Positions 1 through 10,602 of a stretch of 64,000 bases of DNA are shown here, piece after piece. The notes beneath the pieces are model-generated. The model was not told where the DNA came from and ran no database searches. It worked only from the letters and a program-made list of their open reading frames with translations. Within the stretch, counting starts at the first letter, position 1; each line of letters opens with the position of its first letter. This stretch comes from Collybiopsis luxurians FD-317 M1 (taxonomy: Eukaryota > Basidiomycota > Agaricomycetes > Agaricales > Omphalotaceae): positions 62,001 to 126,000 of the forward strand of contig KN834752.1 in assembly GCA_000827265.1 (NCBI GenBank), written 5' to 3'. Both the position numbers and the translations under genes were made by a program.

Positions 1-600
1 GTATGCTGAGAAATCAAACCAGGTTGTGAAGTTTCTGAAGGCTGAAGGATAGTGGTCTGCTGAGATTGTTCATCGCCGCCGTCGCCGTGAAAGTAAGATA
101 TTAGAGCTTTCATATTTCGAGGGGATATCAAGATGCAGTCCTGATTGAGGTCTGTATAAGCAGAAAAAAATAAAACTGGACGTGAACTAGGAAACGGAAG
201 GAAGTAGAGTATAGGTCAACTCACCACCGTGCGCCTTTCCGTTTATCTCATGCATATACGCTAATGCTCTCAAGACGTCCCGAGCAATACGTTTCACAAT
301 ATACATGGGAAGCTGGTCCCCAATGTGCGCACAAAGATCCCCGACAGAAGCATATCTCTCAACCGGGTTCTGCGAGTCCCAAACGTCACTGGGGAGATAG
401 ATTTCTGGACGGGTAGCTTCAGGCACGCTATAGCTGAGACTAGTACGCCGTCTATTCCGTGAAAGTGATGAAATATGACGATGCTTGATACCGGCGAAGC
501 CCCAAGCAAGGGCCTCCGCGAGCTTCTTGACCTTGCAGGGGAGAAACCTTAGCATGACTCGAAAGGCGAGTAGAAGGAGGAAGAAGTGCGAGCAGAACAA
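1..600 (-). CDS. Protein-kinase-like fragment (SRPK-like C-lobe), partial
   Basis: Two exons on the minus strand: up to about 600 down to 225, then 151 to the window edge, around an intron at 152-224. The first exon ends in an alpha-E-helix-like stretch (IVKRIARDVLRALAYMHE). Splicing creates the catalytic-loop equivalent HGDLNQDCILIS, where active SRPK-type kinases have H-x-D-L/I-K-P-x-N. The catalytic Asp is kept, but the following Lys is Asn and the metal-binding Asn is Cys. No glycine-rich loop or VAIK lysine is visible upstream, so the N-lobe is missing, very divergent, or in exons I cannot see. The DFG segment lies outside the window. The start is uncertain; the N-terminal leucine-rich stretch (from the Met at 600) may be non-coding. 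It could be a pseudokinase or a decaying copy of an Agaricomycete SRPK-like expansion. Confidence 0.5.
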
Positions 601-2002
601 GTAAAGGGGGGGTTATCGCAAGTCAACGAAGGAATGAGGGTTAGGTAAAAGGTCAGGCAACAGCCCAGTAGTCGGCTTTATGAGCGTGCTTGGGGGGAGG
701 TCATTTAAGAAATCAGGATAGAAGCATGATTTCGAAATCACTCCCACCGTACCCAAGAAAAGGAACGCGTCGGATAGAGACCCGAAAAAGTAATCTGGAA
801 ACGTTTCTTTTTACTCAAGTTTCTCGGAAAGCGCTAGTCCATCTCTCGTAAGGATGCGGGCGGACAGGAGGTGAAACTGAGTCCATAACTTTAAAGTTGT
901 TAGACTGCTACCGTGTTCATTAAGGATAGACTTGAAGCGTTCATGCAAGCTGCCGCACCGGTGTCCTCAAGGTGTCCTTCATAAGAGTGCAAAAACCAAG
1001 ACGGACGCGAACCACGGGTTCACAGGAGCTGCATCGCTAGGAATAAATGCACTAGAATAGACGGTGATTCGGCGAATACTAAAATCGAAGAAACGGCGAC
1101 AGCCCGGGAGGTGCAGAGGAGAAGCATTGGCAATCCCGCTGGGAATCGGTAAGCTTGTATTTATTTCTATCAGCTTCGAGTGATTAGGAGGCCCCGAGGT
1201 CCTGAAAGTTCTTGATGGTTTCCGAACTACTAGTCGCCGCTCAAGATATCGAGGAGGACAATTGATGCGCTTTTAAAATCAGAATTCCAGGGACTACCAT
1301 ATCAATGTCGTACGACAATTGGAGACTTCTTGAGTGGTGTCTGTGGACAGAGTTCCAGATGAGCATTAGTCTCTTTCCAAGCCGGAAGAACAGACGAAAT
1401 TGGACGAAACCATCTGTGTCACCATGTTAGGCCATGTTAGGCCAATGTTAGACCTTATCCGTTGTCACCGTGCCGAGATCTCGGCACGTCACGCTCACTC
1501 CCGCTTCGACGAGCGCTTGGCTTAGACTCGGTTCTTCCGACCAATTGAAGAATGTCGAAAAGGTCCAACTTTTCGGTACTCCTTCCGTTTTGGAAAGGAA
1601 GCTCCTCGAGACCTGTTCACCTGAGCTCAAGAACATTCTTCATTGCTGCAAGTCCTCTGCTCTTTTCCCTCGTATTCTATTCAAACAGTATGTTCTTAGT
1701 TGAGAACCGTGTATAATTCTCGGAACTTAGAAGATTTTAAAGCATTAAAGTATTGCCTGTTAAGTAAAGCTTGGAGAAGAGACTTTTCCCATACATCCAA
1801 TGTGTCCATTACTTCTTCAAGCTGGGCCAAAGAATTTGTCAATCCTCCCATGTCCATTTGATTCTTTGGGACAAAATAAAGAACTGCTCATGACACAAAC
1901 AAGACGAGTCCGAGTCCAGCGTTATACCAATTCTGCCTTTGCGAGTCTCTCTCCGCTGAGTTTTGGTACTGACAAGACCCAAAAGCTTTTTGCCCCTGAC
2001 CT
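601..2002. other. Stretch without a recognisable gene
   Basis: I see no conserved protein motif on either strand here. Short open frames at about 1448-1703 overlap one another on opposite strands and resemble nothing I know. The only visible structure is a small direct repeat at about 1422-1451. Confidence 0.5.
1422..1451. repeat. Short tandem repeat, about 10 bp x 3
   Basis: Three consecutive copies of a unit close to CCATGTTAGG are visible, the third with one extra base. It lies in non-coding sequence. No function is implied. Confidence 0.7.
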
Positions 2003-3463
2003 TCACCATGATGAGAATTGTATTGAAGAGGCTGTAAAGGTAGGATTTTGTGATTCAATGGCTTGCTGGCTAATACTTCTTCCTAGGTGCGAATACAAAA
2101 TGATTAGCGTTGGAGCAATACCCTGTACAAGCATTAAACAAGCGAAAATATGCTTTCCAGTGAGGATCCTCACTGCCATTTCAATCACTGCAGCTGTTAA
2201 ACTGACAGGAATAACAATTCTATTATTGTTTCCTTCAACAGCTGCATGTGCAATCAAGGTGATTGGATAAATAATCCCGCACTCAATCCTTAAAATTAAT
2301 CAGGCATCTTATACTTATCCTGCAAACTTGAATCACATACAGGATTACAATTATTTGTCTATACTTCTTTTTGATGGTATCTTCACGACCCAATAATCTG
2401 TTGATTTGCCTTGCCACCCACCAAATCCGACCTGCTGTTAAACAGAGTTCAAGGACTGTTTTTAAAAGGCAATTCTACTAACCTATCACCAAAGTAAAAA
2501 CTAGATTGAGACTAGCATTGGCATAGTAGAATCCAAGATGATAGTTGATTCCCTTCAGCTCCAGTGCAAAGTTTCCCGGGATCGCAGTGTTTGAAAATCC
2601 TTTAGTTTGCATGATAGTAGCTGCAAGACCCTCCACTACATTGGATTTGCTTTAAAAGCTATGAACTACATTGACCACTCAAAAAGATTTGTACCATTGA
2701 CAACCAGGGATGTCAGGATTGGGAAAACTATGATCCAGACATTAGATCCCCACACCAAAAACATCCAATGAATCTATGTTCATATAAATTAGTTCTTCCA
2801 AGTTTCGTGTTTGTGTCTCGGTATCAAGCCTGTTTACTCACAAGAATAGAGTCTGCGATAACGCTAAAGATACAAATGAGCAAACAGGGGATCGGAGAGA
2901 CCACTATTTGGGATCGCTTACTTTGCAAGTATCATACAAGAATAGGCTATTCCTCTGAACAGAACTAGATGAATATCGACAAGTAGGTGTGGAAGTAAGG
3001 GGAACTCTTACACCATGACTGTTTCCCTTTCACTCTGCTGGAGGAATTCGAAAAAAGGGCCATCATCCCGAGTCAGCAGGGCAGTGTATGCGGCAACTAG
3101 ATCATCAAGGTTACTTGAGGCATTGATAAGTCCTCCCAGTGTGGAAATAATGAAAAGAGAAATGATCCATGTCAAGTGTAACTTGCGATAGGTGATTCCT
3201 TTCCCTTTGTAGAGAAAGTAACAAGAGAGATCAAAGAGGAGGATATAGAAGCCTCGATAAAACATTAATAACAAGCACCAGCAACTTTAAAAATGCTGCG
3301 TATTACCAAAAAGAGCAATTGCAAGCTGTGATAATATGCAGTATGGAAATGAGATAAATGCAAACAGAGTCGCAGCATAGACACTCACTGCAAAAGCAAT
3401 AATTGGGCCTATAACTATTACTTGCACAGAAAATATAGATGATTCGGGAAATACCAACCCCAT
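2003..3463 (-). CDS. Basidiomycete multi-pass membrane protein (about 7 TM)
   Basis: At least six small exons reassemble into a family common in Agaricomycetes. In order: a first membrane helix (VIVIGPIIAFAVSVYA, about 3430-3385); a second exon with RGFYILLFDLSCYFLYKGKG and the polar loop ending ETVMV (3274-3008); the hallmark VWGSNVWIIVFPILTS (about 2752-2705); a luminal loop and helix (2640-2490); RIWWVARQINRLLGRED (about 2440-2385); and a last exon with LVQGIAPTLIIL (2257-2003). The order of helices, the WGSN motif and the GIAPTLI motif near the C terminus fit the family. The exact exon edges between 3340 and 3270 and between 3007 and 2760 are unclear. The start was taken at the Met at 3463 that leads into the first helix. 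The family's function is unknown. A decayed copy is possible, because some joins are poor. Confidence 0.6.
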
Positions 3464-5121
3464 GCGGATGATGGCTGCAGCAGAACGATTCCAACATATG
3501 TGTTCTTTTATACTTAATGTCAATTGCAGGAACAGTCTAATCTAGATGTAGTACACAGCGGGGTCCCAAATCTAGAAGTAGCAGGAAGGAGGGTGATACA
3601 GATCACAGTGGCGGACTCCGCTTCCAGGAACCCGGTTTCAAATTTTTATACCTCCAAAGATTTGCTGCTCGTTCATCTATATTATGTTCTCTGTAGTTGT
3701 TGCTTGCTTCTACTGCCCTATTTAACGGGATAGGACATTTACAATCTGCCAATGATTTCTTGAAACTGCTTCTATGCTTATTCAGGCTAGCTTTTACGAA
3801 TAATTTATAAGGCTACAGCTTGAAAGTAGTATAGTCCTCACGCAGCACGCTGCAAATCAATTCCCCTCACTTGAGCTGTGCGATGGCATTTTTGATTTCA
3901 AGAACACATGAATCCGGAATGATGCGGCTTCTGATTGCCAGCTGCCCTTACTACTTCCAGTCGGTGCTCGTCCATTCATGGCTTTTCTCTGCCTCAACTC
4001 TGCCTTGTTCTAGTAGTAACTGTTGCTTGCCTCCGCTAACTGACGACATTGGCAACTGCATCCTAAAACCCACAATCTACCAATGATTTGGAATTGCCAC
4101 CATCACTTGTGGGTTGTGGGCCATCGCGCTTTGCGCGTGGCATGTACGAGTCCGGAGCCTACTGTAGGCATTAATTAGTGCACTGACTATGTACATTTTC
4201 CAATAGCAAGCAATCACTCTCAAGTTTCAACCCCATTTCCTACTCATACTTCCGCCTTAATAAGTTTAATCTGTTTATGGGCACCGTCGCTGCCAGTGTA
4301 TGATGGACGAGAGCAACATTGACAGGGAATGGCAAGCGACGTGAGAAAAGATTACATATGACTTATATAAAGAATGTCCCACGGAGTACCAAAGATGGAA
4401 AATTATGGAAGCGAAATCCAGGAAAAGACGAGGACTACATTACATTCCGTACTCGTAATGTGCATGTATTTTTTACATTGGATGCAAATTGACTCTGTAA
4501 CGCGGCCGTGCCTTCTGACTTGAACAGAAAGCTTCGCATATGCCCTTCATCTGTTAGCCAAACCTATGGGTTGATGTGATAGTCTGTATGCAATGATTAT
4601 CCATTGCAAGAGCACATTTAAGGACCTACTAGCAGTACCGCCTCCTGAGTAAAGGCGTGTATCCTTAGAGATGGAGAAAACCGTACTGATGCACTTCCAC
4701 CAGTTTTAAAGGAAAGAGCAGTTAAGGAAGGCAAAGGGAAGGGAAGGGACCATGGCTCTAAAGAATCAGGATGAAAAACCCGCTAATTGATCAGGTCCAG
4801 CATCCGGTCAAATGCAGAGCTGTAATAGTATTGAGTAAACATGTACTGCGCAGGGTACGAACTGATTTCAGAGCTGGATCATTCATTTAGACATAGCTTT
4901 CGACGTACGTGTAGAGGATATACAAGTATATGTAGCGACTGAATATTGAATTCCCGATTACTGAACTGTTCTCAAGTGAGGCGCAGACTTGCAACTTGCA
5001 AGGGGAGTATTTGATATTTGGATAGTATCTACTTACGTCCAATGTGGTGAGATAGGTACAGTGTCGAAAACGAAACAATGCAGTAGATCATTATACATTC
5101 CAGTCCAAAGTTCGAATTCTT
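3464..5121. other. Gene-poor AT-rich spacer
   Basis: About 1.6 kb between the membrane-protein gene start and the 3' end of the Cdc20-like gene. Short open frames (3524-3733, 3871-4086, 4887-5078) have no recognisable motif and no splice partners that extend them. I see no RNA gene or repeat here. Confidence 0.5.
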
Positions 5122-6982
5122 TTAACGAATGGACATGTGTCCGGATGAAGTTGAATTAACCCTTCTGCCTTCATTCTCCTTCCTCTTCTTCCCAGCGCTC
5201 TCTCCAGTAACATCCCAGATTCTCCAAAACTTAAGATTCTCATCGCCGGCGGCTGTGCATACGACGTCGCCCGCAGGACCAACACAGCTGAACAACACTC
5301 GCGAGTCATGAGCATCGCGAATCTCGGCAATGCGCTCCATACTTGGATATGCGTGGATCATAATCGAGTTATTAGGGTACCCGTGTGTGCTGAGCAGCTC
5401 CTTCTTGTGCGGAGCCCAGAGCAGCGAGGTGATCTGGGAAGGGGTCTTTTGAGTGTGAAGACGAGCGCCGGTGGTACTGTTCCAGACGTGGATAGTGGCA
5501 TCATTCGTTCCACCACCAGAAGCGAGGAGGTTGGGCTGCCATGGGCACCAAGCAAGACCCTACAGATAGCTTGGTTAGAAAATCAGTCAACAGAAGAAAA
5601 GCTTTTGCGTACTTTAACGGCAGCAGTGTGGTTTCTCTTTGTCCACTTTGCGCTACCTCTCGCACCTTCACCAACATCTCCCAATCTCCCGTCCCAAATG
5701 TTCACAACGTTATCGTTCCCTCCGCTAGCTAGAAGTTCTCCATCGCTTCTCCATTTCAGACCGCAAACCTCGCCAGTGTGACCCAGAAGTTCCATAACCT
5801 TGTGCCTCGGAATACGCACATCGTGATGCCAGATGCTCCCGTCGCCGCAACCCGAGGTCAAGAGATGCTGGTTCCATGACAGAGTGGCAATTTGCGCCTG
5901 ATGGCCGCTCATTGTCCTCAGCTTCTGACCAGTCTCGACATCCCAGAGCTCAACGTCGCCCTGACCCAAACCAATACCCAGGAACATTCCATCGTTGGAG
6001 AAATCGACAGAAGAAACGTAAGAGCCTTCCGGAGCTTCACCGACCAGTGTCACTGCCCCAGTGTCTGCGCGCCAGATGTACGTCGAAGCTTCCAGTCCCA
6101 CGGCCAACGCATTCTGGCAAGACCAACTGAGAAGGTTGAGATAAAAGTCGTCCACCATCCCGGGTGCATCGAGGACACGCTCCGGTTGCGTTGGGATCTT
6201 GCGTGATTTATTGGTCGAGGAACCAGTGGAAGTAGGGACAGCCCCTGGTCTGGCGTACAGAGGCTTCGCAAACTCTCGCTGTTGAGCGAGCGACTTATCT
6301 GAGGAAGCGGCCGGTGGAGGTTCATGGTACCCGAGAATACGACGATTGAGAGGCACCCCAGTTGCGGCTGCAAGACGAGCGGTATGGCCAGGGGAGGCCG
6401 ATTTCGGATTTAGGTGTAGCTGTTCGAGAGTGGCTGCAACATCATTTTCCGCATCACGACTAGTAATAAAGCGGTCTCTGGTATCCCGATTCTGAATGCA
6501 TGGTTAAGACGGTTCTATAGATAAATCAAAAGAGCACTTGCCAGAGTCGAAGTGGATCTAGAGCGCTTGATTTCTGGTTTTGGTGGAATATAGTCTCTGC
6601 TGACGACATTCATACGACTGAGTTCCACGCCGCCTTTCTGGATAATTCCACCACCAGCTTGTCCTTTCAGATCCTCTGAAATTGGGATATTACCGGTGGC
6701 AAACTTGACAGGCGACGCAGCACGAGAACCAGGACGGGAGGGTGGCCGAGAACGAGAACGAGGACGAGTAGAGGGAGGTTGAATGAAAGGGTTTGAGCTG
6801 TCAAAAGGACCTGAAACCGAAGAACTTTTTGTGTGAGTCTTTCCGGTTCGTTTTTTTGCTGGCGAACTGCCGAGAGACATATTGTTCAATCCAGAAAGAA
6901 CAGAAGGGGTCAGGGGCGATTTAGGTGTCTTTCCAGCGTCCGAGCGAGTACGATGTCTGGAGGGTGTTTTTGGCTGGTACAT
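5122..6982 (-). CDS. cdc20: APC/C activator, Cdc20/Cdh1 (Fizzy) family WD40 protein
   Basis: Substrate-receptor activator of the anaphase-promoting complex, acting in the nucleus at mitosis. Exons 6982-6542, 6491-5613 and 5559-5122 give an in-frame product of 585 aa. The N terminus is basic and rich in SP/TP sites. A C-box follows at the start of exon 2 (DRFITSR; the usual form is DRFIPxR). The linker motif RRILGYHEPPP and the propeller entry RVLDAPGMVDDFYLNLLSW come next. WD repeats run to the end with typical Cdc20 landmarks (SGCGDGSIWHHDVR, ALAWCPWQPNLLASGGG). The last two residues are Ile-Arg, the IR tail that docks on APC3. The first intron (6492-6541) begins GCAAGT, a GC-AG intron; the second is 5560-5612. 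I favour Cdc20 over Cdh1 from the linker motif, but the choice between them is inference. Confidence 0.9.
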
Positions 6983-7479
6983 GATGGTAGGAATGAAGGT
7001 GAATGAGGCGGACGCCAGCCAGATTTGATTCTTGAACGGACATCACGTGGGCGAGTAAAGTTGGCACATGCCTTTAACGTGACGCTGAACAGCCACAGAC
7101 GCGTGTAAATTAGGCGCGGTCGTCGGTCACTTATTCAGGCCAAGACTCCATAGTTCCGACGTCTCGTCTTGTTGAATGTTCATGTGAGCCTCTCACCGAC
7201 TCTCACCAGCTGAGACAACGGCTCTCATGATCATTAACTTTTCTATACACTCGTTAGTCTGAAAAAATTACATTCAATAAATAACTACTGACGGGATCGA
7301 TTGAATCAGGCGGGGTCGGGTGTATTATATACAACTATACATAAAAGCTCGGCGTTCCTTGAGTGTACTTCTGTTGCTTTTGCTCTGCCAGGGTCTCGCG
7401 TCTACTGCGGCCTCCCCGTATTGTCTTTTCCCCAAATCTCGGTTATACGCGTTGCCCAGTCTGCGTAAGGTCCAACACC
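6983..7479. promoter_or_regulatory. Divergent intergenic promoter region
   Basis: About 500 bp between the start codons of the Cdc20-like gene (minus) and MFS transporter 1 (plus), so it must hold both promoters. A CACGTGGGC element (about 7045) and a GTGACGCTGA element (about 7079) are visible. I could not define a TATA box or start site with confidence. Confidence 0.5.
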
Positions 7480-10247
7480 ATGTCGGATAACGGCAACGAG
7501 AAGCTTTCTGATGAAGCACGGAGTGAGGATATTTCGAAGGAGAAGGAAATTAACTTGGCGACATTCCACGAGCAGAGAGCAGGTCGACTGGTGGTGGATC
7601 CAAAGTGCATATTCTACTCTGATTCTTTTTAGACTGAATGCTGAGCAAGTATATAGGGAAGCTCGGGTCGAATTTGGTGAAGTCCTCGCTTCCCGTCTCA
7701 AGCTCAGCAAAGACGGAACAAAAGTTCTCTGGCCACAACCAACCGACTCGCCCTACGACCCGCAAAACTGGAGCAACAGGAAAAAGAACTTGCATCTGCT
7801 TATAATGACATTGGCCGCAATTGTACCAGATTTTGACTCGGCAGTTGGTTTGTTTTCTAGCTTCCTTAGGCTATTACTAACGGGTTTGAGCTTGGCTGAC
7901 ATCTCAACAGGTATTCCCGCTCTTTTCCCACTTGCGGCCCAATATAATACGACAACTGGAGAGATTAATAACCTGACATCAAAGTGAGTTTGCTCTCTGG
8001 TGGTATTGGCTGCTACTTCCCTTGCTAGTACTCGACTAACCTTCCCATCTTCGTACATATAGTTGGAGCATATTTCTTCTGGGTTGGGGAGGCATCTTTG
8101 CCGTCATAATGATCCGGCGTTATGGGCGACTTCCAGTTTTGTTTTGGTCTCAGGTACGGACCACGGAAATCTGGTACCGGTATAATATTTTGACTTGCCA
8201 AACGTAGATCTTGGCCATGGCCTTTCTCGTCGGTTGTACATTTGCACCCAATCTCAGTACTTTTGCAGGTATGTACATATATTCGATCAGAATATGAGTT
8301 CAGTGGTGACTGTCTCGCAGCGATGCGTTGTCTGACAGCTTTTTTCGGGTATGTATCCAGTGTAGGAATCATTCTTGGACTGAAGTTTCCTCGGTACGGT
8401 CAGAACCGCGCCCCAAGTGACAGTAAGTCATTCGACCGTTTCTTTGGAGGATTTCCTTAATTTCTGGCATCTCCGTAGGGTCTCTATGTAGTAACGGACC
8501 TCTTCCCGTTTCATCTCCAAGCTCGAAAGGTCAGTTCAGTTTTCGGAGAATGAACTTAGATACTAACTCCCTAATGCAGTTAAACATCTGGACACTAGGG
8601 TTTATAAGTAAAATCCCTCTACTACAATGCGTTGTAGCTATGGTTCTCATATTCCGCAGTTAGCCCCTTCCTCTCCCCGTTCGCTTTTGGATTTTTGATC
8701 GCAAGAGCTTCTTGGCGCTGGGCGTATGGGGTTGCATCTATATACGGTGCCATCGTCTGTGTGCTGATAGCTCTTTTCATGGAGGAAACGTCAGTTCCTC
8801 TCCGTGCGACGCTTTGCGAATTACTTACCGCTCGCTTCTACAGAATGTATGATCGAGCAATCAGTCCTGTCCCCGAACCAGCCGCTCAGGGAGGTCTTCG
8901 CTGCCGTTTCGAAAGTCTTGTAGGCATTACGGGCTACAAGATGACTAAATATCGAGCATCTTGGGCAGACGCAATCTCGTCTCCGTTTAGACTTGTGTGG
9001 CGTCCACACTTGTTGATGGCGCTCATCTTCGAGGTAAGTTCTCCCCCGTATTCTAGAATGGGATCTCCTTCTCAACAATTGTCTCTCGTATATTAGGCGA
9101 TGTTATTTGGCTTTGGTATAGGTACGAATGATATGTCCAATATCCGAAAATTTTGATTAAAAATTCTCATCAAGGAATCAATGTCACGAAGTACTGAACT
9201 TTCCCTTCGTATGTCACACTACTGACTTTTTTTCTCTTCGGTTCTCTTCGACCATGAATGCCTACCTTCTTGTTTCTTCGACTCTCCTTGACTAAAAACC
9301 TGCTTCATCCGGTCTTCTCTCACTACAGCGTAGTATTTCTGGGTTCTCCTCCGCCTGAAGGATTTGGCTGGAGTGCGTTCGCCATCGCAGGATCCTACGG
9401 AACACCTATCGTGCGTTTCCATTGTACTTTCCCAGGATTGACGCTTTCAACCCGCCTCTTCGCAGGTTGCAGTCTTCCTCGGTGAACTTATCGGTCGGTA
9501 TAACAACGATTTTATCATGAATTTGAGTATCCGAAGGAATAATGGCGTGTTCGAGGCAGAGAGTCGGTTGTGGTAAGTCGCGCTGATACGTAGCACGTGA
9601 TCGCGTCTCTCATTCTCGTTCTCAAAATCAGGGCCTGTTATCTGGCTATTCCTCTCTACGTATGCGGCTTTGTCGTTCTGGGTGCCGCATTCGAGAAGCA
9701 TCTCAGTGTTGGTGCACTTGTTATGGGTTGGGGTATTGCTGAGCTCGCAATCATGATTGCGACCGTTGCTATATGTAAGTTTGCTGGCAAATTTGAATGT
9801 AGCGCTATATGCCTTTAAATTTCAACTGCAGATGCATATTGTAATGACTGCTTCCCAAAGCACCAGGTAAGTATCATGGCTCTGGCAGAGATGGACTGAT
9901 CAAATATCATGTTCACAGGGAGAGATAAGTGCACTGATTAACCTTGCCCGAACTCTTGGAGGTTTTAGTGTAGCGTATTTCCAAATACCTTGGGCCGCTA
10001 AGAACGGTGCTATTCAAGTATTTGGTTGTGAAGCTGCGTAAGTGCTCTGTCTATCCAGTCAACTCTTATTTCTTTGGTAAGGCATTGACATCTTCGTCTC
10101 AACTGCAGAATTGTTGTCGGTTTATTTTTCCTATGTATACCCTTGATTCAGATTAAAGGAAGACAATTCCGGGTGAGCAGCTCAAGTCGGTGTCTTTTTT
10201 CTTGAAACCATAACGTTTGAATTCTGCAGGAGAAATATTCGCTATAA
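7480..10247 (+). CDS. MFS transporter 1 (12-TM type, drug/H+ antiporter-like)
   Basis: Major-facilitator membrane transporter split by many introns. From the start Met a hydrophilic, acidic N terminus leads to INLATFHE and RLVVDPK; intron 1 joins PK to EARVEFGE. Then follow the conserved pre-helix segment WPQPTDSPYDPQNWSNRKK, helix 1 (IVPDFDSAVG), a helix-2/loop MFS signature (RRYGRLPVLFWSQ), MRCLTAFFG, a 19-nt microexon (8404-8422, TAPQVT), VTDLFPF, ASWRWAYG, a cytosolic loop (MYDRAISPVPEPAA), WRPHLL, the C-terminal six helices (VFLGSPPPEGFGWSAFA, VLGAAFEKHLSVGALVMGWG, LINLARTLGGFSVAYFQIPW, VVGLFFLCIPLIQIKGRQF) and a final mini-exon EKYSL. No break was found. The substrate is unknown. It is a close paralogue of the minus-strand gene at 10603-13311 and faces it tail to tail. 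Confidence 0.85.
8404..8422 (+). other. 19-nt microexon of MFS transporter 1
   Basis: The exon lies between a GT-AG intron at 8349-8403 and a donor GTAAGT at 8423. It supplies T-A-P-Q-V-T between MRCLTAFFG and GLYVVTD and restores the frame. The inverted paralogue has a 19-nt exon at the same protein position. Confidence 0.8.
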
Positions 10248-10602
10248 TCATTGAATGGGACGATACCTACGCAACTAGTGTTTAAAATGAACAAATCACA
10301 ACATGTTGTAAATTTTATTGTGCTGATGCGCAGGAAAATATGGACAACGAATCTTCTTTACTTCTGGTGCGGAGAGTCGAACAACTGAGCGCCGAGCTCT
10401 CATTCAGTGTAGAATTAATCTCCGACACGCGAAACTTTCAAGACCGAACCAACTCGCAGTTGCATTATTGTTTTGAAAAAATGTCATTTCAAGAGATCGA
10501 GAAAAACACAAGTCGTTAGCTTGAGATCAGTTCATTACTCATATACTACGGTCCTCCTCCCTTCAACTACTCATCTTGATAGAATACACGTCTTAATAGA
10601 AC
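10248..10602. other. Spacer between convergent MFS genes
   Basis: The two stop codons face each other about 355 bp apart, so this must contain both 3' untranslated regions. I see no gene and no obvious inverted repeat beyond the paralogous coding ends that flank it. Confidence 0.6.

Noticed and set aside
3570..3660. tRNA-like stretch with GGAACCCGGTTTCAAATT
   Set aside because: No acceptor stem or anticodon arm can be folded around it.
7600..7680. Extra exon ACTGAATGCTGAGCAAG in MFS transporter 1
   Set aside because: The paralogue joins DPK directly to EARVEFGE, and the same join works here with a 52-nt intron, so the sequence is intronic.
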